Shown in pieces: positions 1 to 8,109 of a stretch of 58,839 nt of DNA; the stretch's first letter is position 1; every line of letters starts with the position of its first letter. The notes beneath the pieces were generated by a model. The model saw nothing but the letters and a program-made list of their open reading frames with translations, was not told the origin of the DNA and searched no databases. This DNA is from Streptomyces fuscigenes. Lineage in GTDB: Bacteria > Actinomycetota > Actinomycetes > Streptomycetales > Streptomycetaceae. The stretch covers positions 1-58,839 of the forward strand of contig NZ_JAKGCV010000004.1 in assembly GCF_021556455.1 (NCBI RefSeq), in the 5' to 3' direction. Position numbers and translations under genes: made by a program.

Positions 1-348
1 CGGCTCCTGGCCCTCCGCCGAGGCGTCACCGGCGGCGGCGGTCTCCACGCCCGCCGCGGGCGCGTTGGGGTCCTCACCGCGGACGCGCGCGGCCATGGCG
101 TCGATCTCCGCGGCGGCGGCCTCCGCGGCCGTGCGCCGTGCGGTCTGCTCCGCCCGGATCGCCTCGGAGCCGCCGGCCAGGGCCCGCATGGACGCGAGAC
201 CGTCATCATCGATCTGGTCCCGCGCGGAGAGCGTCGCGAAGGCCTGCGCGGAGAGGGTGAGGGCGTCCGCCAGGTTCTCGTCCGTGAGGGCGGTGAGGTA
301 ACCGGCGTCGGAGAGCTGGTTCAGGTCCTGCGGGAGCTCGAACTCCAT
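1..348 (-). CDS. Capsid/scaffold-type head protein, N-terminal part (cut by window edge)
   Basis: Only the first 116 codons are present; the frame is open to base 1. It starts at an ATG with GGAG about 9 nt upstream and reads MEFELPQDLNQLSDAG, followed by an Ala/Glu/Arg-rich helical stretch. This looks like the N-terminal scaffolding-like (delta) segment that many actinophage major capsid proteins carry, or a separate scaffold protein. The position just downstream of portal and MuF/protease genes fits, because capsid genes follow in that order in tailed phages. The capsid fold itself would lie outside the window, so the assignment rests on synteny and composition. Confidence 0.55.
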   Translation of the reverse strand, partial: MEFELPQDLNQLSDAGYLTALTDENLADALTLSAQAFATLSARDQIDDDGLASMRALAGGSEAIRAEQTARRTAAEAAAAEIDAMAARVRGEDPNAPAAGVETAAAGDASAEGQEP

Positions 349-391
349 GGGGGGTACTCCGGAGTGTTCACGTTCCAGAGCCCGGCCCAAA

Positions 392-435
392 ACCAGCGGC
401 GTAGGGACACAGCATAGCCACTCACCAGCGGCGTA
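392..435 (-). promoter_or_regulatory. Candidate promoter region with 12-bp direct repeat before the capsid gene
   Basis: ACCAGCGGCGTA occurs twice (392-403 and 424-435) in the 160-bp gap between two head genes. On the minus strand a TATGCT hexamer (411-416) lies between the copies and is a plausible -10 box about 65 nt before the capsid ATG. No good -35 box is visible. Confidence 0.3.
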
Positions 436-455
436 AAGCGGGTCTCACGGCCGCG

Positions 456-490
456 CGGGCGGGGAGTGGACGCGTGGCCCTCCCCGCCCG
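456..490. terminator. GC hairpin after the 508-918 gene
   Basis: Perfect 11-bp inverted repeat, arms 456-466 and 480-490, with a 13-nt loop. It starts 17 nt past the stop of the upstream minus-strand gene. There is no U-tract, as is common in high-GC actinobacteria, so it could be a terminator or an RNA-stabilising stem ahead of the capsid gene. Confidence 0.5.
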
Positions 491-507
491 TGTGCGGGCC
501 TCTACGG

Positions 508-918
508 TCAGCTTGCGGCCGGGGCGGCGGCGGTGAGGGCGGAGCCTGCGGCGGTGAGCGCGGCCGTGAGCGGGTAGACCACCGCGCCGCCACCCGTGGC
601 GCGGACCACGGCGCCCTCGTGCGCGTGGGCCTTCGCGGCCGACTGGAGGGAGGAGCGGTCCGCGGGGGTGCGCACCGTGGTGGCCGCCTTCACGACGGGG
701 CCGGCACCCGCGTGGAGAACCACCTCATACGTCCCCTTCGGCCAGGCGAAGTAGACGGCCTCGCCGGTCTTCTTGTCGCGGACGACGCTGGAGGCGTACC
801 GGTCGGCCACGGCTTCCGCGGTCCCCTGGCTGGAGGACGTGAACGCCGGGCGCTTGGCCGCCCCGGCGTTCGCGACGACCTCGAAAGTCTGGTGCTTGTT
901 CTGGCAGCTGCACGGCAT
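508..918 (-). CDS. Conserved phage head-region protein, function unknown
   Basis: A 136-residue protein opening with MPCSCQNK (Cys 3 and Cys 5), then a region rich in small residues and an Ala-rich C-terminus without clear membrane character. It lies between the MuF/protease gene and the capsid gene, a slot where actinophages often carry short proteins with an N-terminal Cys-X-Cys. The first half (FEVVANAGAAKRPAFTSSS ... VVRDKKTGEAVYFAWPKGTYEVVLH) has the alternating pattern of a small beta domain, which could suit a head accessory or decoration role, but nothing diagnostic is present. The gene is followed by a GC hairpin, so it probably ends a transcription unit. Confidence 0.6.
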   Translation of the reverse strand: MPCSCQNKHQTFEVVANAGAAKRPAFTSSSQGTAEAVADRYASSVVRDKKTGEAVYFAWPKGTYEVVLHAGAGPVVKAATTVRTPADRSSLQSAAKAHAHEGAVVRATGGGAVVYPLTAALTAAGSALTAAAPAAS

Positions 919-951
919 GAGGGCCGGCTCCTTCCGGGAGAACGGGTGGGG

Positions 952-3900
952 TCAGAAAGCGGCGGGCGCCGGGGGCGTGGTGGTGAACGCGGCGGCGAGC
1001 CGGGCCACCTCCGCCCGGCGCTCCTCGTCGCGTTCGCTCTGGCGGCGGGTCAGGGCGTCCAGGAGGCCGTCCAGGAGCTCCGGTCGGGCGAGGGCGGACG
1101 CGGTCAGGGCCTCCAGCTCCCGGGCCCCTGCGGCGGGCGCCTCCTCTGGCTGCGCCAGGACCTCGAGGTCCCCGCCGTGCCCGGCGGCGGAGGCGGCCAG
1201 GGCGATGTTCGAGCGCTCCACCGCGGCGGCCAGGAGCGGACTGGAGTGCCCGGGCACGGGGACGGAGAGCACGGCGCGGAGCTGCCATGTGCCGGACGGG
1301 GCCTGGCGCATGTGGTAGCTGGGCTGGCAGGCCTGGAACACGGTCCGGTCCCACTGGCTCAGCCACGGCGCGGCGGCCCCGGAGAACCAGAGTCCGCGGT
1401 CGTTGAGGCCCACGGTGACGACGCCCGCCACGGTGCGGGAGTCATCGAACTGGCACACCGCGCTGTCGCACTCCGCGCCGTCGCGGGAGTGGGGGACGTT
1501 CATGGTGAACGCGCCGGCCTTGACCAGGCTGCCGTCATCGAGTTGGAAGCGGGCGCGGAGGAAGTGCGTCATGTCCAGGGCGCCCAGGGACTCGATGGTG
1601 AGCTGCCGGCCGGGGTAGCCGGCGTGTGGCTCCCCGGCCTGCGCGACCCACCCGAAGATCCGGCCGTTGGCGTAGTTCACGCCCTGCGCGCCCGGCGGTA
1701 GCTCCTCCACCGTGGGCTCCCGGAACCAGGCCGCGGGCATGGGGTCCGCGTCCTGCATCGCTGACCACGCGGACGCGGTGAGCTCCCCCAGCACCTCGTC
1801 CGAGACGGGGTGAAGGGTCACGCCGGCGGACGCGCCCACGGTGGTCTCCGGCGGGCGTCCCTCCGGCATGGCGGACGCGCCGACGTAGAACCCGGGGCGG
1901 AGCCGGACCAGCTCTCCGTCCTTCGCGGCCGCGTTGAGGTGCTTGCGGACCGTGGACACGGCGAGGCCTACCGCGCGGGCGACTTCCGCCGGGCCGACCG
2001 CGGCCGGGCAGGAGCGGACGTACTGGACGATGCGGCGCCGGGAGTCACCGGCCGCCGTCACCTCCTCCGGGCGGGCGGACGCGGCGGCGTCCTCGCCCTC
2101 CGCCGGGTCCAGGACGATCCGGGCGCCGGCGAACGCGGGGACGGCCACCAGGGTGGCGCCGCGGAGCCGGGCGCGGGTGATGCGGAACAGGAACTCCCCG
2201 GAGCTCTCGGCGTGGACGACCACGCCGGTGTCCGTGTCGTCCGGGTCACCGGCCGCCGCGGTGATCGCGTCGGGGAGGAGTCCGGTACCGCGGAACGCGG
2301 CGACCAGGGCGCCCGCGTTGACCTGGCCGCCGGGGCCGGTCATGAGCTGGACGGTGTGCCGCTGCCGGGCCAGGACCGGGCCGGACGCCGTCCACTCCGC
2401 CGCTGGCTGCGCGGTGATCGCCCAACCGCCGTCATCCAGGTGGAGCACGGACATGGAGGGCAGGGACGCCAGGAGCGCGAAACCGCCGTCTTCCCCCTCG
2501 GTGAGGGTGCGGTCCACGAACTCACAGTCCACGTCGTCCAGGTCGACGGACACCCCGAGCGGCGCCTCCTCGTCCAGGAGCATCGCCGCTTCGGCGCCGG
2601 CTCGTTGGCCGAGGTAGAGGACGCCGGACCCGGCGATACGGTCGCCGTCCCGGTTGACGGAGCCGATGGCGCCGGCGAGCTCGGCGCCCTCGTGGCCGCG
2701 GAGCATTTCGTCCGCGTACTGGAGCGGCCACGGTCCGCCGGCCCACTCCAGGGCGCCGGCGGCGAAGAGGCGCCCGTCTCCGGTCTCCTGGTTCTCGAAC
2801 GCCAGGGCCGTGTCTCCGGGGGTGGTCCAGGTGCGTGTGGGCATTCCGGCCGCGGTGGTCTCTTCGGGCATGGCGTCCTCCTCGGGAGCCAGGGGGATAT
2901 CCAGGTGATCGCCCGCGAAGGCCAGGCGGACGCGGTCGAAGGTGATGGGGCCGAGGCGGTCCTCCAGGGCCGCCAGGAGGGCCGGGTCCTCGCTGTACGC
3001 CGCGCACACGTGCGGGACCCACGGGGAGTGTTGGACGGGGAGCTCCGGCCGGTGGTGGGTGTTCTCCAGGGCGTCCGTCGTCAGGGTGTGGAGGGCGGTG
3101 AGGCGGGGCGCGTCGTCCGGGGCGTCGCGGTCGTCGCCTACGGCCCACACCCATGACGGGGAGTCGGATCCGGCGTTCCAGTGGTTCGCGCCGAACGCCC
3201 GGGCGGTGAGCGGGCCGCCGAGGTCCGCCAGGCGGGAGCGGACGGCGGCCGCGAGCTCCTGGCGCTGGTCCTCGCTCCAGTCGGCGCCCTGGTCGCCCAG
3301 GAAGTAGAGGGTGAGGTGGAGCTCGGCGGCGTCCTCTCCGCCCTCGATGGCGAGGCGCGCGGCGTCCTCCTCGGTGGGCAGGAGAGCGATCATGCCGCCC
3401 ATGAGGTGGCTCCCGTCCCCGGCGGCGGTCACGCCCCGCCGATTCGTAGGTTGGTCCCCGGGGTCGTCCTGAGAAGCGAAGACGCCCGGGCGCTCCTGCG
3501 GCAACGGATCGAAGGCGGCGGAGGAGCGGTCCTCCGCGCGGGCCAGGACGAGCCGGCACCGGCAATTCACGACGAGGGAGGCCGGGGCCGTGGGGTCGCC
3601 GGGCTGCATCATGTCGACGCCGCCCACGTTGAACGGGTCGTCCAAGAGCTGGAGTTGCCCGTCCACGGCATCGTGGGTGTGGCGGACGCGGGTGTCTCCG
3701 CGGGTGCGCCACTGCTTCACCAGCGGCCGGTCCGGGCCGGTGAGGGCCCGCGCGGCCTCCAGGGTCGCGGTGTTCCAGGCGCGGGAGGCCTCCGTGGCCG
3801 CGGTGCGCTCCTCCCTGACGCGGCCGAGTTGCGCGCCGTCCGCGGCGAAGCGGGCCAGGAGCCGGGCGCGGAGCTCGTCCAGGCCCTCTCCGGCGTCCAG

Positions 3901-4302
3901 GCCCGCGGCGAGCTCCTGGCGCGCGACGTCGGCCAGGCGGTCCCCCACGGCCGCGAGGAGGTGTTCCGTGGTCGTCACGTATTGGCCGAGGTCCCCGGGG
4001 AGCTCCTGGCCGTTGTCGTGGCGGCCGGGGAGGTCGGTCCAGGTGTCGTCCAGCTCTCCGCCCACAGAGTCCGCGGCATCGTGCGCGGCGGTCTCCGCGA
4101 CGCCCAGGAGCCGGCGCACGAGGCGCGGCACGCGGGAGGTCCACATGCGGGCGATGGAGCCGACGGAGAACCGTGCGGCCACCAGCTCCTCCGCGTCAGC
4201 CACGGCGTCCGCGAAGGCCTCCGCGACCTCGTCCAGGACGGTGCGCACCAGGCGGCCCACCGCCTCCTCCTCGCCCTGGAGAGCTGTCTCCGAGTCAGCC
4301 AC
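952..4302 (-). CDS. MuF head protein / 2H phosphoesterase / capsid maturation protease fusion with internal winged helix
   Basis: A 1116-residue polyprotein-like fusion. Residues about 1-255 are a Mu gpF-like minor head domain ending in the hallmark KQWRTRGDTRVRHTHDAVDG and VNCRCRL. Residues about 300-470 form a 2H phosphoesterase (2'-5' RNA ligase-like) domain with HLTLYF (329-334) and a second His motif PHVCAAY (about 430). Residues about 510-730 resemble the actinophage capsid maturation protease (WPLQYADEMLRGHEGAELAG and GVSVDLDD). A winged HTH follows (about 752-807: AEVARAVGLAVSTVRKHL ... RPGFYVG), then a further protease-associated domain (about 830-1030). The GTG start has a strong AGGAGG SD and overlaps the upstream gene by 8 nt. 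MuF-protease fusions are known in actinophages; the 2H and wHTH insertions are unusual. Confidence 0.85.
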   Translation of the reverse strand: MADSETALQGEEEAVGRLVRTVLDEVAEAFADAVADAEELVAARFSVGSIARMWTSRVPRLVRRLLGVAETAAHDAADSVGGELDDTWTDLPGRHDNGQELPGDLGQYVTTTEHLLAAVGDRLADVARQELAAGLDAGEGLDELRARLLARFAADGAQLGRVREERTAATEASRAWNTATLEAARALTGPDRPLVKQWRTRGDTRVRHTHDAVDGQLQLLDDPFNVGGVDMMQPGDPTAPASLVVNCRCRLVLARAEDRSSAAFDPLPQERPGVFASQDDPGDQPTNRRGVTAAGDGSHLMGGMIALLPTEEDAARLAIEGGEDAAELHLTLYFLGDQGADWSEDQRQELAAAVRSRLADLGGPLTARAFGANHWNAGSDSPSWVWAVGDDRDAPDDAPRLTALHTLTTDALENTHHRPELPVQHSPWVPHVCAAYSEDPALLAALEDRLGPITFDRVRLAFAGDHLDIPLAPEEDAMPEETTAAGMPTRTWTTPGDTALAFENQETGDGRLFAAGALEWAGGPWPLQYADEMLRGHEGAELAGAIGSVNRDGDRIAGSGVLYLGQRAGAEAAMLLDEEAPLGVSVDLDDVDCEFVDRTLTEGEDGGFALLASLPSMSVLHLDDGGWAITAQPAAEWTASGPVLARQRHTVQLMTGPGGQVNAGALVAAFRGTGLLPDAITAAAGDPDDTDTGVVVHAESSGEFLFRITRARLRGATLVAVPAFAGARIVLDPAEGEDAAASARPEEVTAAGDSRRRIVQYVRSCPAAVGPAEVARAVGLAVSTVRKHLNAAAKDGELVRLRPGFYVGASAMPEGRPPETTVGASAGVTLHPVSDEVLGELTASAWSAMQDADPMPAAWFREPTVEELPPGAQGVNYANGRIFGWVAQAGEPHAGYPGRQLTIESLGALDMTHFLRARFQLDDGSLVKAGAFTMNVPHSRDGAECDSAVCQFDDSRTVAGVVTVGLNDRGLWFSGAAAPWLSQWDRTVFQACQPSYHMRQAPSGTWQLRAVLSVPVPGHSSPLLAAAVERSNIALAASAAGHGGDLEVLAQPEEAPAAGARELEALTASALARPELLDGLLDALTRRQSERDEERRAEVARLAAAFTTTPPAPAAF

Positions 4303-4522
4303 GGCCGGCCACCTCCTGGCGGGTGCACGGCTGGGCTACCGGGCCGACGTAGACGACCGCCTCCCCGCGGTAGCGGAGCCCGCCGGGCCCGTCCAGGCGG
4401 ACGTCCGTCACACCGGAGAGGCGGTTCAGGCTGGTGGTGAGGAGGCCACCGCAGGCCGGGCAGAGGGAGAGCTCGTCAAGGTGGTCCGGGCAGCGGGACG
4501 CCCAGTCCTCCGGGTCAGACAC
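4295..4522 (-). CDS. Small zinc-ribbon-like protein
   Basis: A 75-residue protein starting at a GTG that overlaps the stop of the preceding gene; a longer reading from an upstream ATG would run 10 codons into that gene. It contains CPDHLDELSLCPACG, a C-x2-H ... C-x2-C arrangement suggesting one zinc site, then a short beta-rich tail. It lies between portal and MuF genes and is translationally coupled to both neighbours. Two consecutive zinc-knuckle proteins here suggest small structural or assembly factors; the function is unknown. Confidence 0.65.
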   Translation of the reverse strand: MSDPEDWASRCPDHLDELSLCPACGGLLTTSLNRLSGVTDVRLDGPGGLRYRGEAVVYVGPVAQPCTRQEVAGRG

Positions 4523-4733
4523 GGGGGTTCTCCTTCGGGAAGCGGGGGTCATCGCAGACCTGGCACCAGGCGTAGCGGCCGACCGTGGTCACGCCGCCCG
4601 GCTCCAGGAGGAGGAGGTCCCCGGCCAGGCGCGTGTACGCCTTGCACGCCGGACACCACTCCGGGGCGGAGGTGCCGGGGGTGACGGTGAGGACGAGGTC
4701 CGCCGGCTGGGGCGTGCCCTGACGCCGGCTCAT
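4515..4733 (-). CDS. Small Cys4 zinc-binding protein
   Basis: A 72-residue protein whose ATG overlaps the portal stop as ATGA (4730-4733), indicating coupled translation. Two CxxC pairs, CPAC near residue 28 and CQVC near residue 58, can form a single zinc ribbon. It has no membrane segment. Compact Cys4 proteins between portal and head genes are common in Streptomyces phages, but their role is not known to me. A longer in-frame reading of 133 codons exists but would run through the portal coding region. Confidence 0.65.
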   Translation of the reverse strand: MSRRQGTPQPADLVLTVTPGTSAPEWCPACKAYTRLAGDLLLLEPGGVTTVGRYAWCQVCDDPRFPKENPRV

Positions 4734-6463
4734 GCGGCGACCGCCAGGCATGAGGTGCGTAGCGCGCCGGAGGTCTGGTCGAAGCTGTGCGTGATCCCGG
4801 CGGGGATGAGCTCGCGGCAGTACGTGTCCAGTGACGCGGTCAGGCACTCTGCGTCCAGGCCGAGGCGGCCGGCGACTTCCCCGAGGCGCGGCCAGGCGCC
4901 CTCCAGGAGGCCCCATTGTTCGACCTGGCCGTGTTCCACGCGGATGACGGTGTGGAGGCGGGCCGGCTCGATCTCCCGCGCGCGGGCGCGCTCGGAGCGC
5001 GGGCAGGCGGGCGTCTTGCGGAGCTTGTCTCCGGCGAGGGTGAGCGCGGTCCAGATCAGTCCGTCGACGGCCTCCAGGACGGCGGCGGGGAGGCCGGGAG
5101 CGGCGGACGCCGGGAGCGTGTCGGGGATGCCCTGGTCCTCGTCCACGGGGAGGTTCGTCTCCTCCTGGCCCGCGTCTGGGTCGTCCTCGGGCGTCTCGGG
5201 GCGGCGGCGGGCGGCCTCCTTTTCGGCGGTGGGGGCGTCGGCCTCGTCGAAGCCGGTCTCACGGCGGACGGCGGCGGCGGAGATCGCGCCCGCGTTGTAG
5301 AGCTCCAGGGCGGTGGCGGATCGGTTCGCCCGTACGCGGAGGTTGGAGGTGTCGACCACGACCAGGCAGCGGTCCGCGTCCTGCACTTTGTCGGCCTGGA
5401 GGAGCGGGCGGAGGTAGGTGGTGGTCAGGGCGTGCGCAACCGTGTCGAGGGGCGGCTCCACGCCGAGGGTGACCGCCTCGTCTTGGAGCGCCCACGCGGA
5501 CCAGTGGTTCGAGTCGCCGAGGCCGAGCATGACCTCCGCGGGGACGTCCAGGCCGGTCGCGAAGCGGCGGATTGCCTCGTCCCTCAGCTTGAGGGCGAGC
5601 TCGTCAAACGGGGACTCGAAGGTCAGGCGCTTGATTTCCCCGATCGCCTCGGCGGGCACTTCCAGGATGATCGGGACCGTGGCGGCGGCGGACTCCGGCT
5701 CCCGGTACGCGGTCTCCGCCACCTCCATGAACACCTCGATGAGGTCGTCTTCCGCGTTGCCCTGGACGGGCGTGGAAGGGAACCGGGTCCCCTGCGGAAC
5801 GAGGAGGACGCCCCGGCCGGTCAGGCGGGAGCGGGCGATTGCGGAGACGGCGGCGTTGAGGAGGTGCAGCTCCTCCAGGAGGCCGAGGGACGCGCGGAGC
5901 GGGGAGTCTGCCTCCAGGAACCGGCGGGGGTGCGGCTTCCACACGCGCAGGGCGATCGGCGCGCTGTCGTCCTGGACGCTGCTCTCCGGGTCCGCGGGAG
6001 GGATCTCCACCAGGTCCCCGTCAATCTCCGCGATCATCTTCTGCCCCTGCGTGCGGAGCTCCTGCGTGGAGAGGACGTGCCACTCATGCGTGCCGTCGTC
6101 CCGGGGGCGGATGACGATCCACCCCTCGCCGGCCACGACCAGGTGCGGGCCGAACGCGCCGAGCATCTGTGCTTGGCCCTCGGGGCCGCCGGCGATCTGG
6201 GAGACGATCTCCGCGGCCGGGTGGCCGTCCGGTACCGGCTCGATGGTCACGCCGTCATCGGCGCGGCGGCCGGCATAGAGGGTGGCGCGGCTCATGCCGC
6301 CGGACACCCACTGGGCGGCGAAGCGGACCTCCGGGGTGGTGTCGTAGAACCCCCAGGCGCGGTCCTGCCAGCCGGTGTCCGGCGCCTTCGTCTGGCCTTT
6401 GATCTTGCGGGAGGTGTACCGGGAGGCGGCGGCGGTGATGACGCGGCGGGTGCCCGGCTTCAC
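4730..6463 (-). CDS. Portal protein
   Basis: A 577-residue portal protein, the dodecameric ring at the capsid vertex through which DNA is packaged and ejected. The fold is recognisable from the N-terminal region with FAAQWVSGGMSRATLYAG, the central SPLRASLGLLEELHLLNAAVSAIARSRL helix and wing region, and the LDVPAEVMLGLGDSNHWSAW segment typical of actinophage portals, then an acidic linker (about residues 420-450) and a helical C-terminus. I chose the GTG that overlaps the stop of the upstream DUF1360 gene by 4 nt (GTGA). Longer in-frame starts would run through that gene and have shadow-like composition. Length matches the 450-600 usual for the family. Confidence 0.9.
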   Translation of the reverse strand: MKPGTRRVITAAASRYTSRKIKGQTKAPDTGWQDRAWGFYDTTPEVRFAAQWVSGGMSRATLYAGRRADDGVTIEPVPDGHPAAEIVSQIAGGPEGQAQMLGAFGPHLVVAGEGWIVIRPRDDGTHEWHVLSTQELRTQGQKMIAEIDGDLVEIPPADPESSVQDDSAPIALRVWKPHPRRFLEADSPLRASLGLLEELHLLNAAVSAIARSRLTGRGVLLVPQGTRFPSTPVQGNAEDDLIEVFMEVAETAYREPESAAATVPIILEVPAEAIGEIKRLTFESPFDELALKLRDEAIRRFATGLDVPAEVMLGLGDSNHWSAWALQDEAVTLGVEPPLDTVAHALTTTYLRPLLQADKVQDADRCLVVVDTSNLRVRANRSATALELYNAGAISAAAVRRETGFDEADAPTAEKEAARRRPETPEDDPDAGQEETNLPVDEDQGIPDTLPASAAPGLPAAVLEAVDGLIWTALTLAGDKLRKTPACPRSERARAREIEPARLHTVIRVEHGQVEQWGLLEGAWPRLGEVAGRLGLDAECLTASLDTYCRELIPAGITHSFDQTSGALRTSCLAVAA

Positions 6464-6798
6464 GACTGGCCCTTGCGGGAGTCGTCCCAGCGGTTGAGGA
6501 GGACCGCGCCTCCGGCCACGGCGAACCACTCCAGGCCGTGGATGAGGAGCGGCGCCCGGTCCCATGTGCCGGTGGTCAGGAGGTAGGTGCCGAGGACGGC
6601 GCCAGAGAGCCACCAGCCGGTGCAGTAGACGCAGGTGATCAGGGTGACGATCGCCGCGCGGAGGGTGGACTCCGGGCGGCGCGTCTGCCAGTCGATGACC
6701 TTGTCCCGGGCGGGGTCCAGGATGGAGTCCCACACGGCCAGTTGCGTGGCCCGGTATCCGGCAAGTGCCAGAACGAGCAGCACGGGAATTCCGATCAT
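6460..6798 (-). CDS. DUF1360-like membrane protein
   Basis: A 112-residue membrane protein with an N-terminal hydrophobic helix (IGIPVLLVLALAGYRATQLAVWD), a central segment containing CVYCTGWWLSGAVLG and a third hydrophobic helix near LIHGLEWFAVAGGAVLL. The CxYCTGWW pattern is the signature I associate with DUF1360, a family found in Bacillus and in actinophages near structural genes. The ATG at 6798 is preferred over one 5 codons upstream because AAGGGG lies about 6 nt before it. The stop overlaps the portal start. The role is unknown; the position before portal suggests a late-expressed membrane or entry-related function. Confidence 0.7.
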   Translation of the reverse strand: MIGIPVLLVLALAGYRATQLAVWDSILDPARDKVIDWQTRRPESTLRAAIVTLITCVYCTGWWLSGAVLGTYLLTTGTWDRAPLLIHGLEWFAVAGGAVLLNRWDDSRKGQS

Positions 6799-7181
6799 TT
6801 CCGCCCCTTGCATGATCCACCGACGGTCGGCGGAGCATCATAGGCCCACGCGGCGGAATGGTCGGCGGGTAAACCTCCAGGTCAGGGCAGGGTTTTAGAT
6901 CATGATGGGGTTTAGTGCGTAGTAATTCTGATCAATTCTGGTGCGGAATTCCCCAGGGAAAGGGGTAGGGTGCCGCGCACGGGGCCCCGGCGGTTATGCC
7001 GATGCAGTGTCCGGACGGCGTGGGGGTACGCGCCCCACTGGCCGACGCCGCCCCGCCACCCGGGCCCCGCGGCTGGCGTGCACATCCGCCGCGGGGCCCC
7101 GTTCACAGCGACGCGGAACGCGACGAAGGCTCCCGGCCTCGCCAGCGGCCCGCTGGTAGGGCGGGTGCTTACCCTTGCCCC
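6799..7181. other. Intergenic region, no gene recognised
   Basis: 383 bp between the divergent DUF1360 gene and the plus-strand gene at 7182. The part at about 6890-6960 is clearly AT-richer than its surroundings and carries an exact copy of the immunity-region operator (separate entry). The rest is GC-rich without a convincing open frame. It is the likely promoter region for the head operon; TATGAT (minus strand, about 6835-6845) could be a -10 box, without a good -35. Confidence 0.5.
6913..6923. promoter_or_regulatory. Distant copy of the immunity operator TAGTGCGTAGT
   Basis: TAGTGCGTAGT is identical to 54111-54121 in the divergent HTH intergenic region, 47 kb away. It lies in the AT-rich part of the region upstream of the structural genes and could let the lysogenic repressor silence the late operon. 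Confidence 0.45.
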
Positions 7182-7436
7182 GTGACCGAACAGACTGGCG
7201 AAGAGGCGGACCAGGAGTACGCGAAGCTCGTGGACCTGGCGGTGAGGTCCCTGGAGGCCCACGAGAGGGCCGTGGCGGGCCCGTACAGCCCGGAGGCGTG
7301 GGCGCCGTGGCGAGAGGCTGGCCACGCCTTCCAGGAGGCCGTAAGGGAGTACGTCGCCGCCGGGGAAGGGCGAAACCGCTTCGAGGTGGAGATGTCCGCG
7401 AAGGCGGCCGCGAAGGCACGGCGCGCCGGGAGCTGA
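7182..7436 (+). CDS. Small helical protein on the plus strand, unknown function
   Basis: An 84-residue, mostly helical and acidic-to-basic protein (MTEQTGEEADQEYAKLVD at the start, AKAAAKARRAGS at the end). The GTG has no SD, but TACCCT sits just upstream, so a leaderless transcript is plausible, as is common in Streptomyces. It is transcribed against the surrounding late genes and closed by the bidirectional hairpin at 7448-7483, making it look like an independently expressed accessory (moron) gene. No domain recognised. Confidence 0.6.
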   Translation: MTEQTGEEADQEYAKLVDLAVRSLEAHERAVAGPYSPEAWAPWREAGHAFQEAVREYVAAGEGRNRFEVEMSAKAAAKARRAGS

Positions 7437-7447
7437 GCAGGCACACG

Positions 7448-7483
7448 AACGCCCGCCCCCGCACGTGTGCGAGGGCGGGCGTT
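7448..7483. terminator. Bidirectional terminator hairpin
   Basis: Near-perfect 17-bp inverted repeat (AACGCCCGCCC... / ...GGGCGGGCGTT) with one mismatch, between the convergent genes ending at 7436 (+) and 7489 (-). It is placed to terminate both. Confidence 0.8.
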
Positions 7484-7488
7484 GCGTT

Positions 7489-7785
7489 TCAGCTCTCGTC
7501 CGTGTCCTGCGGGCCCCCGGGCCGGGCGGTGGTGCGCGGGCGGGCGAAGCGGGCGCGAACGGCCTTGACGGCACGCGGCGCCACGTCACCGGCCACGGCC
7601 GGGATCGCGTGGTAGGCCAGGATCATCACGGCCAGGCCGGCGACCTCGCCGAGTGCCTTAGGCGCGTAGGGCTTCCCGAGGGCCGCGGCCTCCGCGCGAC
7701 CCTGGCTCCTGTAGAACTCGCGGAAGGCGGCGGGCCCGCCTCGCTCACTCGCCTCTTTCGTCAACTCGGTGTACGCGCTCGTCAT
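7489..7785 (-). CDS. Small protein with one membrane segment
   Basis: A 98-residue protein with a charged helical N-terminus (about 1-45), one hydrophobic stretch (GEVAGLAVMILAYHAIPAVAG, about 46-66) and a basic Pro/Arg-rich tail. This layout suggests a single-pass inner-membrane protein with a cytoplasmic basic tail. It has an ATG start preceded by GGAG and reads toward the hairpin at 7448-7483. Phage proteins of this shape can be holin-like or superinfection-related, but there is no direct support for either. Confidence 0.6.
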   Translation of the reverse strand: MTSAYTELTKEASERGGPAAFREFYRSQGRAEAAALGKPYAPKALGEVAGLAVMILAYHAIPAVAGDVAPRAVKAVRARFARPRTTARPGGPQDTDES

Positions 7786-7908
7786 GGGTCACTCCTCGGG
7801 TGCTCTCCGGAAGGCTGATGCTCGCAGGCCGGCGCCGCGCCTGGAGGCCTTTTCGGGGAATGAGCCGATACGGACACCCAGCCGGGACAGGGGTGCCGGC
7901 GCACCAGG

Positions 7909-8109
7909 TCAGAAGTCCGGGCCGCTGAACGGCTCGCCCGCCGGGAGCTCTCCGCGGCCGAGCGCGGCGACCCACGCGAGGCGCGCGGCGCGGGCGGCGA
8001 CGGCCGGGCCGTAGCCGAGCGGCACGAACACCACGCGCGCGGAGAGCTCCGCCATGGTGGAGCCCGCCGGCGTGAGGCCACCTGGCGCGTACTCCGGCTC
8101 CCGGCTCAC
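7909..8109 (-). CDS. Small phage protein, unknown
   Basis: A 66-residue protein (MSREPEYAPGGLTPAGSTMAEL ...) starting at a GTG that overlaps the preceding stop (GTGA). It is Ala-rich and amphipathic (VAARAARLAWVAALGRGEL) with no domain recognised. It forms a two-gene unit with the gene at 8106-8438. Longer in-frame readings would overlap that gene fully and have shadow-like composition. Confidence 0.55.
   Translation of the reverse strand: MSREPEYAPGGLTPAGSTMAELSARVVFVPLGYGPAVAARAARLAWVAALGRGELPAGEPFSGPDF

Noticed and set aside
466..4440. Long plus-strand open frames opposite the MuF/protease gene
   Set aside because: Low-complexity Arg/Gly/Ala proteins without SD sequences, produced by GC codon bias opposite a clear domain-rich gene.
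4434..6586. Plus-strand open frames of 288 and 556 codons opposite the portal gene
   Set aside because: Antisense shadows; no recognisable motifs, while the minus-strand frame has portal signatures.
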